This document shows, one piece after another, positions 55,201 to 64,000 of a stretch of DNA of 64,000 nt. Numbering within the stretch: the first letter of the stretch is position 1; each line of letters starts with the position of its first letter. A program made the translations under genes and the position numbers. Source of the stretch: Tubiluchus corallicola (taxonomy: Eukaryota; Priapulida; Priapulimorpha; Priapulimorphida; Tubiluchidae); contig JAQGDQ010000009.1 in the NCBI GenBank assembly GCA_030141605.1, forward strand, positions 1,271,001 through 1,335,000. Reading direction: 5' to 3'. The notes beneath the pieces were generated by a model. The model worked only from the letters and a program-made list of their open reading frames with translations, searched no databases and was not told where the DNA came from.

Positions 55201-58200
55201 TCGATAATGACTTACGTGAAAGAATTATTACCACAGAAACAATTTCGTGTTCGGGATTCTTCATTGCTACATGCATTTCACTATCTTTTAGTTAAATGGC
55301 CATTAACCTCTGCATTTCAGAAATGTGTTGCACAAAAAAAAAACAGTTGGTTTACCTCTCAGTTCAATGTGTTCAGTTGTGACTGTGCACACACTTGATA
55401 GCTCGGGGGTGAGTGCAGCAGTTAACTTGAAATTTGAATTTTAAACTTTTAATTTGTCGAGTTTTTACATATTACGCTGAATGTTGTACAGTGTAGCACT
55501 ATACTCTAGTTTTCGCTTTCACAAACACGTGCGACACACTTGTGGAATGCTTGTGCTGTTGAAAATCCTGTCATCACTAGCCTTCCTTGCCTGACGTTAA
55601 TTAAATTTTTTAATCTATTAATTAATTATCAGAAATGCTTTGGCATTATTATAGTTGTTAAAATGTATACTTTTACCGTACTTCAAAGTGCCATAGAATA
55701 TGAAAAGTCATCCTGTTTTCCTTTAACATTTCATGCTGTTCATTGAGTTTTCATATAATCAGTAATATGATTTCAGAATCATGTAAGTGCAGCTGCTTAT
55801 GGAAAACTGTTTATTTGTCAAGATGTGTATCTGCTTCAGTCTGCTGATGATTTTCTTAATCCTAGTAAAACTTCAGAACTGATAAGTAAAAAAATTGTAA
55901 CACATTGTTACAAATTGCTGTAAAAGTCATTTTTAACTTGCAGAAGGCTCATTTTTTCATCCGGCTGGTGATTCAGAGACGGAAGAGTCTGCTGCATCAG
56001 GAGTGTCTACACAAAACTCTGTCCAGGCACAAGCACTGCAGGCTACGTATCAGGCAGGGGTATCTGCTGAGCTGAATAAAAAACTCAAAACTTTGGCAGA
56101 AACTAACCAAAGGTGCTTTTGTTTTTTTACTTCTCTGTATTGTTATAAAAATGTGAAGGAACACAAAATTTTTCAGTCATTTTAGTTACTATTTACTTGC
56201 TTTTTTTCTACATTCTGTAATGATATCTTTACATATAATTTTTTTTACAAATATATCTTTTTTATATAAATTCAATCAATTTTAATTTCGTGTCTCTCAT
56301 GACATCTGAAGAACTTTTTATTTAATGTGCATATGGTTTAGTTAACTGTCAGAGGTGAATCTTATTAAACAAAGTTGTGGCTGCTTGAGCCGCTTATTAT
56401 GTAAAGAGATAATCATATCAATGAACTGGTTATTTTATGCTTATAAAATCTTAAAGAATTTTGAAAGTTAATACTTCTATTTTTATGTGAATTTATTTTT
56501 ATTGACATTTTACTGACTATAACTCAGTAAAATATGTAGCCATCAAGATGTAGTTCTGAAAACAAACTGAATTTTTCAGTCTCATGAAGCAGTTAATAGA
56601 AGTTCAGCAACAGTTTCAAGGAGTGCTCACTAGTTATATCAAAGAGAAAGAATTAACAATGTCACTACTAAAGTAAGTTTAGTTGAGTTTTTACTGATTG
56701 CTTACTGAGTTGCTTTTCAAATGCAGTAGTTTCATTGAGATCGTTTTGATATCACCAGCAGTTTCTTGCATGTGTAAAATGCGAATACTAATATTTATCA
56801 GAGACTTCTGAATTGTGCACAAAGCAAAAACATACCTTTGTCAAATTAATGTCAAATTAAGGTGTCTGCTATGCTGTTTTGTATTTATATGCAATTATAT
56901 GTAAAATGATAGTAAGCCTGTTTGAGTTTACATTAGCTTTTGTTGTCCAAATAATGCTATAGAGCATTTTAATTGCTTGTTATATGTAGCGTTCAGCATA
57001 ATATGCCAGACATGGTCGATTCGCCCAAGACTGCTATTCGTGACATTGACGAGAACCTGGTGTCTTGGCTCAAATCACTTGGTTTGGATGTTCAAAGTAT
57101 AAGCAAGGTATAGTGAAGTAAATGAATTGAATGTGATTAGCAAATCAGGTTGCACTTTCTTTTTAAACTGTGTATTTCTTATTGTCGCAATGAAATGCTT
57201 TCAAATACGATGTATAGACGAAATCTGCTTTTAAGACAACCGTACATGCATGGCAAAATTTGATAGTCTTGCAGATGACGGAATCTGTTTGGTAAAAGTG
57301 CCAACCTGGTTATTGCAAAATTAGAAATCACAGATTACAAATTCGTGTGACGGTTATCTGCACTCTGGAAAGAAGTTGTAAAACAAGCTAAAAGTTCTGC
57401 TTTCCACCACTAGGAATATAATACTGGAAATTTAATATGTAGTTACCTGGACCTAGTTTACGTGGGTTGCTAAAATTGCCAAATGTCTTTATTGGTATAC
57501 ATTTACATGTATTTATGTATTTACATGTATTTTTTTATTGAACATTAACACTCATGGTTGATTCTAGGTTGGTGAACTTTTTTAAAATCTTATTGTTTTG
57601 GTTCATTTTCCTTTTTTACGTAACATAAATTTACTCCTTTTATTGCTGTGCCGTGGTTAACAAATTATTTTTCTTCCTGTAGTTTTTAGCTGAAGGCTAT
57701 TCAAAAGAAGATGTCCTAGAGCTAATGACGAGAGAAGATTTAACCAAACTAGGTTTAAAGTAAGTAAATGTTTTATATGTGTGTTTTCCATAATCATAGC
57801 TCATATTAGCAGTAATTTTACTTGCAATAAATAATTCATATTTTAACTGCTGCAGTTTGAAAAAGCAGAAGAACTGTCTGAGATTAAAGCAAATGTTTTG
57901 AACTGGTATGTGTATAACTAGTTAACTCTGAGGAAGTGCATATATTTTAAACAAGATTGTAGATACAGTTTAATTCTTTTCATTTTTTCTTAGGGGCGGT
58001 CATTGTTGTAAAGTGTGGAGAGCGATTCTCGAGTATAGATACCAAGAGCGGTGGCAGGAGAATATCGCGTACAAGGCACCGTCTGGTGGTGGCGGTGATG
58101 GGAAGCGCAATCGCAGTTTGTCCACCGGCTCAGCCATCTCGCATCTTCCACCGAAGGGTAAGTGTACAGAAGCAAGTAGGGTAGTTCCTGGCTTCGATGC

Positions 58201-59009
58201 TTTATTACAAGGGCACGCCGCAAAGAAGCATACAGCAGGTGAATTCAATCATAACTGGAATAATACTTGTTCTTATTTATAAGATTATATAGGTACTGTA
58301 CATGTTGCGAGAATTTAATGTTTAACAGTAATAGTATTAGTTAATAATAAGCTTTTTAATGAAAGTGTATGTATTTATTAATGAATGTATTAATGAAATG
58401 AAGAACGCGTTAATCTTTGCTGGAACATATTATTTGGTTTTATGAAAATTTCTTTTAATGCACTCCACGCAAACTGGTTGGCTGCATCAATAGGTTGGTA
58501 ACATTTAAACAATGCTTGGTTCACTAATTATTGCTTTTGTATAATTTTTAAATGAGCAGGATGTGCTCATTTGCTAGTGCGTGTAGAGATTGCTTGCATT
58601 TTTTTAATGCTGGTCTCTCATTTTATATTTACATCATACTAGTGTTTTACCAATCTTTATGTCAATCATGTATTGGTAGCTTATATCTATTAATGAAAAA
58701 TCGACTAAGCAACATTTGAAAAAGAAACCATTGTGCCTTAATTCACTAAACTACACTGAGGAACTGTTAAAGTAAAACTAGAAAATACAGTTACGTTTAG
58801 CTTTTTAGCAACGCTGCAAGGAAATGAAATAATAAATGCCATTTCTCAGAAAACTATTTCTTAATAATAGTATATTTGTATTTCTTAGTAATTCTTAATG
58901 CAGTGAGCGTAACTGATAAATTTTTTGCCTATGTTATGTTTCAGGTCCCCCTGCTGCTCAGAAATCAGACAGCCCTCAAACGAGAAGGAGAAGTCGGGAG
59001 AAGCCTTAA
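37224..59009 (+). CDS. MAP3K5: ASK-type MAP3K (MAP3K5/6/15 orthologue)
   Basis: Apoptosis signal-regulating kinase, a MAP3K that activates MKK3/6 and MKK4/7 (p38/JNK) in oxidative and other stress. There are 31 coding exons: 37224-37415, 37770-37892, 38369-38553, 39727-39895, 40155-40267, 40772-40942, 41692-41804, 42191-42350, 43310-43469, 43879-44057, 45046-45141, 45524-45611, 45828-45961, 47765-47892, 48091-48194, 48811-48949, 49512-49639, 50158-50258, 50376-50444, 50774-50841, 51041-51058 (microexon), 51794-51902, 52995-53145, 53976-54114, 54564-54749, 55944-56112, 56580-56672, 56990-57107, 57683-57759, 57994-58157, 58945-59009. Total 1,302 residues. Order: thioredoxin-binding region ([21 protein letters not shown]), TPR-type regulatory region, PH-like module from about 463, kinase 586-849 (GKGTYGVVY at 598, K620, HRD 712-714, DFG 733-735, T749 equivalent to ASK1 T838), 14-3-3 site S873, coiled coil, SAM (about 1180-1245) and a basic tail. 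An acceptor just before the ATG means an upstream exon exists. AATAAA at 59234 and 59251. Confidence 0.95.
37963..38239. mobile_element. 277-bp MITE (pogo-like)
   Basis: Starts CAGGTAGTCGTTGACTTGTG and ends GTAAGTCGACGACTGCCTG, with TA on both sides (37961-37962, 38240-38241). Subterminal GTGACC / GGTCGT words mirror each other. Lies in MAP3K intron 2. Confidence 0.88.
46522..47494. mobile_element. Pogo/Tigger-like element, TAGACTCA family, copy 2
   Basis: CAGTAGGCG... to ...AAGCGGCGCCTACTG with flanking TA (46520-46521 and 47495-47496). Colinear with the copy at 25625-26637 in the same orientation. Inserted in the intron between kinase exons 13 and 14 of the MAP3K. Confidence 0.88.
46911..47165 (+). 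pseudogene. Degenerate Tigger-type transposase C-terminal fragment
   Basis: Within the element, the plus strand still reads [13 protein letters not shown], resembling the V-x-x-x-T-I-x-N-C-F-R-K-A block near the C-terminus of Tigger/jerky-type transposases. Nothing of the DDE catalytic region survives, so this is a relic. Confidence 0.45.
48398..48730. mobile_element. hAT-like MITE
   Basis: Inverted termini GGGGTGAGCATTC (48398) and ATGCTCACCC (ending at 48729). Inside are mirrored runs of AATTCGAATCGAA / GAATCGAATTCAAATT. The GGGTGAGCA terminus is typical of hAT-group elements, but an 8-bp target duplication is not clear. Located in MAP3K intron 15. Confidence 0.6.
51041..51058 (+). other. 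18-nt microexon of the MAP3K, interrupting a 14-3-3 motif
   Basis: AGTGTCCAGATGTCTCAG lies between a good acceptor (TTTTGTTTTAATGTGCAG) and a near-perfect donor (GTAAGTAAG). Length is a multiple of three and both flanking introns have the same phase, so it can be skipped without a frame change. Inclusion encodes ECPDVS between RSAS and VP. Confidence 0.75.
52500..52880. mobile_element. GC-rich insert with poly-G tract, possible solo LTR or other TE
   Basis: Begins TGTTGGGGCCCCCTCGCCTG, runs through a G12 tract and stays GC-richer than the intron around it. It is bracketed by imperfect direct repeats exactly 400 bp apart (52482-52500 and 52882-52900, 15 of 19 matching). A 152-codon minus-strand frame through it matches nothing I recognise. 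In MAP3K intron 22. Confidence 0.35.
53248..53956. mobile_element. Pogo/Tigger-like non-autonomous element, copy B
   Basis: Left end CAGTAAGAGTCCTTGCTTAA and right end GTTAAGCGAGGACTTACTG followed by TA. It is inverted relative to copy A at 12078-12751: the block around TTTGAGCAAAGTAAAAATA is the reverse complement of TTTTTTACTTTGCTCAAA there. Its right end is 17 bp before the AG of the acceptor (53974-53975) of a MAP3K coding exon. Confidence 0.85.
54871..54973. repeat. (TG)n microsatellite
   Basis: Interrupted GT/GC repeat in the MAP3K intron between 54749 and 55944. Confidence 0.95.
57856..57905 (+). other. Candidate cryptic/poison exon in the SAM-domain region of the MAP3K
   Basis: A 50-nt stretch between TTTAACTGCTGCAG and GTATGTG. 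The flanking exons (57683-57759 and 57994-58157) join directly in frame to complete the SAM fold ([18 protein letters not shown]). Inclusion of these 50 nt shifts the frame and meets a stop after about 14 codons. The exon is inferred from splice-site likeness only. Confidence 0.35.
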
Positions 59010-60602
59010 GCATTTCTACTGCAGAAAAGCAAAATTTATTTAAAAAGTGAATGAATTAAAAAGCCTGGCATACTTTACAATGTCTGTTCCTGCACATTTC
59101 ATATGTCATAGACAACTGAAACTAAACCTGGTGATTGAAACAGTTAGGCCTTTTCTTCCTTGTTGGAAAGGAAGTTCTCTGAAATAGAGTTTATTGCACA
59201 ATAATATCAGTGAAATGCTATTTGAACCATTATAATAAACGAGGCCAAAAAATAAAGTCACTTAATTTATGTAAATATAATGCACAGTACTGTCACTATA
59301 TAATATAATTGTGCACTATTATTGTCCAATTATGTGACTGTAGGTGAAATGATCTGTATAAAGAATATAATATATAAATGCATGCTGTTATTTATAACTC
59401 CCCATATTACATACAGTCAAACCTCATTATACTGCTCTCTCCCCCCGTTATAATGCTAACCTCTCTAAACGGCATTTGCATAAACTTCTGTGTATTAATG
59501 CACCTTGTTATAATGACAAACTTGCTTAATGCCAACGTTTTTGCAGTCTTAAAGTAGGCAGTATAAAGAGGTTTGGTTGTAATCATGTTAAAATAAGTAC
59601 ATTCCTAGATAGAAAATTAGTTACGAACTGTTAATTACAATATAAAAGTAGGATGCATTATAAGAGTTGTCATTAATAATATTGTACAGGTATACGTATA
59701 ACAGCCATATTTATTGCACAATAGTCTTTGTTAAGTTATTAATATTTCTGTTTGTATGTTAGATAGATGATGTGACTGCTTATTGCTTAGGAAACCCAGT
59801 ATGCAGTACCTGGTAATGTTTTTTTTGAAAAAATGTTTCCTAGAATACAATACGTCTATAGAGATTTTTTTCTTAAATCTGTGTTTCATTAACATACATT
59901 TTTGATATTAGGCAATAACACTGATGGGGTGTTAACAACTTGCTTTTATTCATGATCGTATGAAATGTTGTGAATCCACTGCTCATTGTCATTAACATCT
60001 TTAAAAAAATTACTGATGTGAATCAGATTCGATGGGTGAAAATTATGAAATTTTAAAAACAATGTACACTGATTGGACAGACGTAATAAATAAATTTATA
60101 AAATCTAATCATGCCAGTATATTTTTATAGAGTTGGGCAAATTTTTTTCTAGGCTGATGATGAATTGTGATCAGTCAGATACGTTTCACAGTGATACATG
60201 GTTGGTACTGTAGTTTAACATTAATCTGTGGTTCCCGGTAGACAATACGGGTGTTTTTTTTTACAAAGTTCAATTTTTGAAGACTGCATTATTTGAATAA
60301 TAATTTTTACTGCACGTGGTGACTGTGTTTTTGCTTTGTGTTGTTAACAGCTATGTGTTATGAAGATCCTTGCATTATTACATTGAAATTTTTATTAGGC
60401 AGCTATTTATATTCTGTAAGCTGTACTAAAATTATAGTGGAGTATGGATGCCTGTTTGATAGCAACAGAAAATTCCTTGTGTGTAATTAATTCATTATTC
60501 ACATTATTCAGTCAGTTTGAGCTTCATAAATACAGAGAAATTAGATTCCCTTTATAGATGTCTATAGATATACTATGGTGCTACTTTTCTATTTAATCTT
60601 GG
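59010..60602. other. MAP3K 3' UTR and downstream sequence
   Basis: AATAAA signals at 59234-59239 and 59251-59256 suggest polyadenylation about 250 bp after the stop codon. A MITE follows at 59414-59579. I see no gene in the rest. Confidence 0.5.
59414..59579. mobile_element. 166-bp pogo-like MITE
   Basis: CAGTCAAACCTCATTATACT at the left mirrors AGTATAAAGAGGTTTGGTTG at the right, with TA on each side (59412-59413, 59580-59581). The interior has repeated TTATAATG words in both orientations. Confidence 0.88.
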
Positions 60603-61238
60603 GCATTCAGTCTAGTGACAGTAAATTCGCTAGTAACATGCTTGCAAGTGTGAACTGCTTTGCAAGTTACTGTTGGCAAGTTATTATTGCAAATTCTCAG
60701 ATGATTTTCTGCGAGCTGCTGTCTAATGTACATGCTCTCAATACTTCTCGCAGTAAATAGAGAATTGAATGTCAGTTTGTGCCTACTGTTGGAAAGTAAC
60801 TCGAGTGAATAGAGAATTGAATGTCAGTTTGAGTTTACTGTCGGAGAGTAACTCGAGTGAATAGAGAATTGAATGTCAGTTTGTGTTTACTGTCGGAGAG
60901 TAACTCGAGTGAAGAGAGAATTGAATGTCAGTTTATGCTTACTGTCGGAGAGCAACTCGAGTGAATAGAGAATTGAATGTCAGTTTGTGTTTACTGTCGG
61001 AGAGTAACGCGAGTGAATAGAGAATTGAATGTCAGTTTGTGTTTACTGTCGGAGAGTAACTCGAATGAATAGAGAATTGAATGTCAGTTTGTGTTTACTG
61101 TCGGAGAGTAACTCGAATGAATAGAGAATTGAATGTCAGTTTGTGCTTACTCTTGGAGAGTAGCTCGCAGCACGTTTTGCTCTCTAGTCTGAACACACTT
61201 GCAAGTTACTTGGCGAAAAGACTCGCTAGTCTGAATGC
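60603..61238. mobile_element. CAGACTAG-family inverted-repeat element carrying a tandem array
   Basis: Left end GCATTCAGTCTAGTGA and right end TCGCTAGTCTGAATGC are inverted repeats. Further inside, AAGTGTG, AGTTAC and TTCGC words are mirrored. The interior is dominated by eight 52-bp tandem repeats. No coding capacity. Target duplication not clear. Confidence 0.75.
60762..61177. repeat. 52-bp tandem repeat, eight copies
   Basis: Copies begin at 60762, 60814, 60866, 60918, 60970, 61022, 61074 and 61126, each starting GAATTGAATGTCAGTTTG and containing ACTGTCGGAGAGTAACTCGA. The spacing is exactly 52 bp and the copies differ by only a few bases, so the array expanded recently. There are no variable spacers. 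Confidence 0.95.
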
Positions 61239-62238
61239 ACCATTATGTTTTTTTATGTGATATGTTTGTTATGTTAATTGTTGGTGGTCATCTAATTAAT
61301 TTGAACAATGACAAAAAATTTATTTTTTCAAGCTACTATTGTTCTAGAACGTTCATTATAATAATAATTGTTTCCTGTTCCATTATTTGGATTTACTAAC
61401 ACAAACGAAAGGAAATTGCACTGTTATTATAACATTTGTTGTCTATATTTTGTATGGATTTTTTTTATATTTCTTACAATAGCTGTGAATTTGTAAGCAT
61501 GTTGTTCTTTTTGAAAATGATGGTCATGTCATAATTCAATGTTAGGAAATGTAGCTAAGTCAAATTTTTTTTTGGAAATTTTAGAGAACTTTTAAAACAA
61601 TTTGTAAAAATTGGCACCGGTGTTATGCAGCTGTACTGATCGTGGTTAGTTACTATTTTCTTATATCACGTTATTGTTAGTTTTGATAAATTATAAATTT
61701 GATTTCGTCTAAGCATTGTAATTAATTCTGTACTTCACTAGGTACGTTGTTATATTTAATAGTGTATACAGGCATCTGTTTTGTTGTAAGCAATATGCCA
61801 AATTTTCATAAGCTCATATTTCCTTGTTATGTAAATATTTACACTTTGTAAAGTAATAAAATTGTTAGAACACAGAATTAATTGTGATTGGTCTTTTTGG
61901 ATGAAATTACATGACACAACCAAAACTTTGCAAGTTGCTTCAAGATGCAGCCCTGGTTCTGAAACAGAAATTATTTCTGTACATAGATTATCGTGGATGT
62001 AGTAATCCACTGAAAGTCTGAAATCTTGTGATAAAAAATGTTGCAAAACAGCTAAATTTGAAAAATCCACTCTTTGTGCAGAACTTAAAAATGAAGTTGC
62101 CCGATTACAAAGCAGGTGTTTCACCAACTGAGCCACTAAAAATGTTTGTATAATGGTTTCAGTTTATGAGAATTGTCCATTAAAAGAGTTTGAGCCACTT
62201 TTTTGAAGGAAACTTAAAAGTTGGTAGTAAATCTATTA
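61239..62238. other. Non-coding stretch
   Basis: AT-rich. The minus-strand open frame at 61756-62136 has no recognised motif. Its start overlaps a tRNA-5'-half-like sequence (TGGCTCAGTTGGT...CTTTGTAATC, minus strand near 62130-62100) that lacks a B box. Confidence 0.4.
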
Positions 62239-62798
62239 TATAGGTTTTACACGTCAAATGTAGACACAGGAAAGTTCAAATGTGACTTAGGTAAGTCAAA
62301 TGTAGACATAGGAATTTCGGATGTGTTTTGGTAACTCAAATGTGACTTAAGTAAGTCAAATGTAGACATAGGAATTTTGAATGTGTTTTGGTAACTCAAA
62401 TGTGACTTAGGTAAGTCAAATGTAGATGCGGTACTTTGAATAAAACGGTAATTAAGTTATTTAAGTGCAAATTAGAAAAAGATAAACCAAAGATAGTGCA
62501 TCTATTAGGCCTATAACGTTGTTATTTTAACTTAAGAGCAATTATTAAATTGAAATTAAAGAAGATTAAATTTAACATCCTTAAACTTTACCACATATCC
62601 ACATTTCAGATAACAATGTCACATTTGACTTGACATGTGTCTACATTTGACTTACCAAAAGCACTTAAGATTTCTTGAAAACCATTGTTAACACATTTGA
62701 ACTACCAAAGTATACATTTGAGTTACCAAGACACATTTGAATTACCTAAATCTACATTTGAGTTAACGTAGGTCTACATTTGACTTGTAAAACCTATA
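62239..62798. mobile_element. Palindromic MITE with 60-bp internal repeats
   Basis: Termini TATAGGTTTTACACGTCAAA and TTTGACTTGTAAAACCTATA are inverted repeats. The left arm contains an exact 60-bp period (62281, 62341, 62401) of GTAAGTCAAATGTAGACATA / GGTAACTCAAATGTGACTTA words. The right arm (62610-62790) carries the same words reverse-complemented, so the whole unit can fold into a long hairpin. Flanking TATA/TA fits a Tc1/mariner- or Sola-type target, unproven. Confidence 0.8.
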
Positions 62799-64000
62799 CA
62801 AGTATATAAAAAAGTACAGTATGATAGTGATTTCTGAAATAAAAAGACTGCATTGAAGTCCAGGCATTCCTGCTGCTATACCTCATGGCCTACCTATGAA
62901 GTAATATTACCTATTATAGCCACAGAAACAGCACTTCTCTGTTAACCACAATATTTTTGGCAATTACTGTTACAATGCAATTTGGTTTCAAAATATAAAG
63001 CGGATTCTGATCAGTAACTCTATGCCAGTCAGCTAAAATTCACCACATCTTCATCACTTGTCTTTCTTTCAAATATACCGCTGTTAAGATCCACCGACAG
63101 GTAGGTGTGTGTTCTTGTCCTTCACCTTATTTCAGCAGACTGGGTGGTAAGTATACTTAATCTAGAAGAATTCAGTAATTTACTATTTGCAATTGCAGAT
63201 GTTAGCACAGAATGCATGACATGACTGATGATGAACTAGCTGGCAACTAATTATGTAAACACACTAAATAATAGGTAACATAAAACAATACAATCAAGTA
63301 CATAGAAACAATACTATCAGGTTATTGATCAGTTTTTATTTTGCAGCCAGAAATCAAATTCCATCACAATCTTCACAAACTTAGTCGGAATATACGGCTA
63401 ATAAAGTGCCGTATTACATTAAACATTGCTGCTGCCTATGCAATAGCAATAGTGCTTTACATAACGTATTTACAGTTAATAACAGCACATTATTTATAAC
63501 CAATTAGAATTTAAATATATTTAATAAACAAAAATCAACAAGCTGTAAACAAACTACCTGTTATGGTATAATTTTAAAGTTTGCGTTAACAAGATGGCTT
63601 TTCGTTGCCTAACAGCAGTGATCACAAGAGCAAAAGTACAACTTCAAACTGTTGTCATAGAGAGAAAGAATTGGCTATATGAAATTTGATTTTAACAACA
63701 AGATGCAGGGTACAGGAGGCATTTGTCAATGACTCTGTTTACGTTTGATCACTGATAATATTTAGTACAAATGAACTATTGTACTAAGAACAGCCATTAC
63801 CACACTTCAGCATAGTGCACAATTTTTAACTTAATTTCATGAGAAATGTTCGTGAAAAAAATGAAAAATCGGCCGACATCACATAAACACGTACACAGTC
63901 CTTGTACAGAAATGCACAGCAAGTCAGTGAAAATAACACTGTGACACAACTCACGGTAAAATTTATCCTGCTAAAAGCTAATTAAGCAAACATTCCTGTA
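62799..64000. other. Unassigned right flank
   Basis: No exon with family signature, RNA gene or clear repeat was recognised. It may belong to the intron or UTR of a gene beyond the window. Confidence 0.4.

Noticed and set aside
60762-61177. CRISPR-like array
   Set aside because: Contiguous 52-bp repeats without unique spacers, in a eukaryotic genome.
62095-62135. tRNA-Thr-like sequence on the minus strand
   Set aside because: Only the 5' half resembles a tRNA; no T arm or B box follows.
61756-62136. 126-residue protein on the minus strand
   Set aside because: No recognisable family; probably chance or old repeat sequence.

Overview
The window is AT-rich nuclear DNA from an animal, most likely an invertebrate. 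The genes are split by many GT-AG introns of a few hundred bases to about 4 kb. The gene set is metazoan: OSTM1, MEAF6, CMSS1, an ENPP4/5-type phosphodiesterase and an ASK-type MAP3K. Introns and intergenic DNA are full of pogo/Tigger-like and other terminal-inverted-repeat elements, LINE relics and SINEs. I cannot fix the phylum from the sequence alone. All gene models below were built by hand from splice sites, reading-frame continuity and family conservation.

Layout: 1-10196 (+) OSTM1, lacking its N-terminal exon(s). Its large introns hold a LINE relic and a 5S-derived SINE with target-site duplications, nested in an older inverted-repeat element. 11817-13975 (-) MEAF6, complete, convergent with OSTM1. 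15041-21598 (+) CMSS1, complete, head-to-head with MEAF6 across about 1.1 kb. 24688-30175 (-) ENPP4/5-like, complete in six exons. 30176-37216 holds no recognised gene: a CCACACC-type minisatellite, two copies of an unidentified roughly 650-700 bp repeat, a hairpin cluster, an AAT microsatellite and a LINE relic. 37224-59009 (+) ASK1/2/3-type MAP3K in 31 coding exons. 59010-64000 is 3' UTR and downstream DNA with a small MITE, an inverted-repeat element carrying eight 52-bp tandem repeats, and a palindromic element with 60-bp repeats.

The five genes do not form one pathway. MEAF6 (histone acetylation) and CMSS1 (ribosome small-subunit biogenesis) share a divergent promoter region. OSTM1 and the ENPP are single-pass endolysosomal or secretory membrane proteins. 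The MAP3K is a stress-kinase hub.

The most interesting signal is an 18-nt microexon (51041-51058) in the MAP3K. Skipping it yields RSASVP, an exact mode-1 14-3-3 motif at the position of the ASK1 Ser967 site. Including it inserts ECPDVS inside the motif and destroys it. A 50-nt frame-breaking cryptic exon in the SAM domain, a GC-AG intron in OSTM1 and several apparently undescribed repeat families are also reported.
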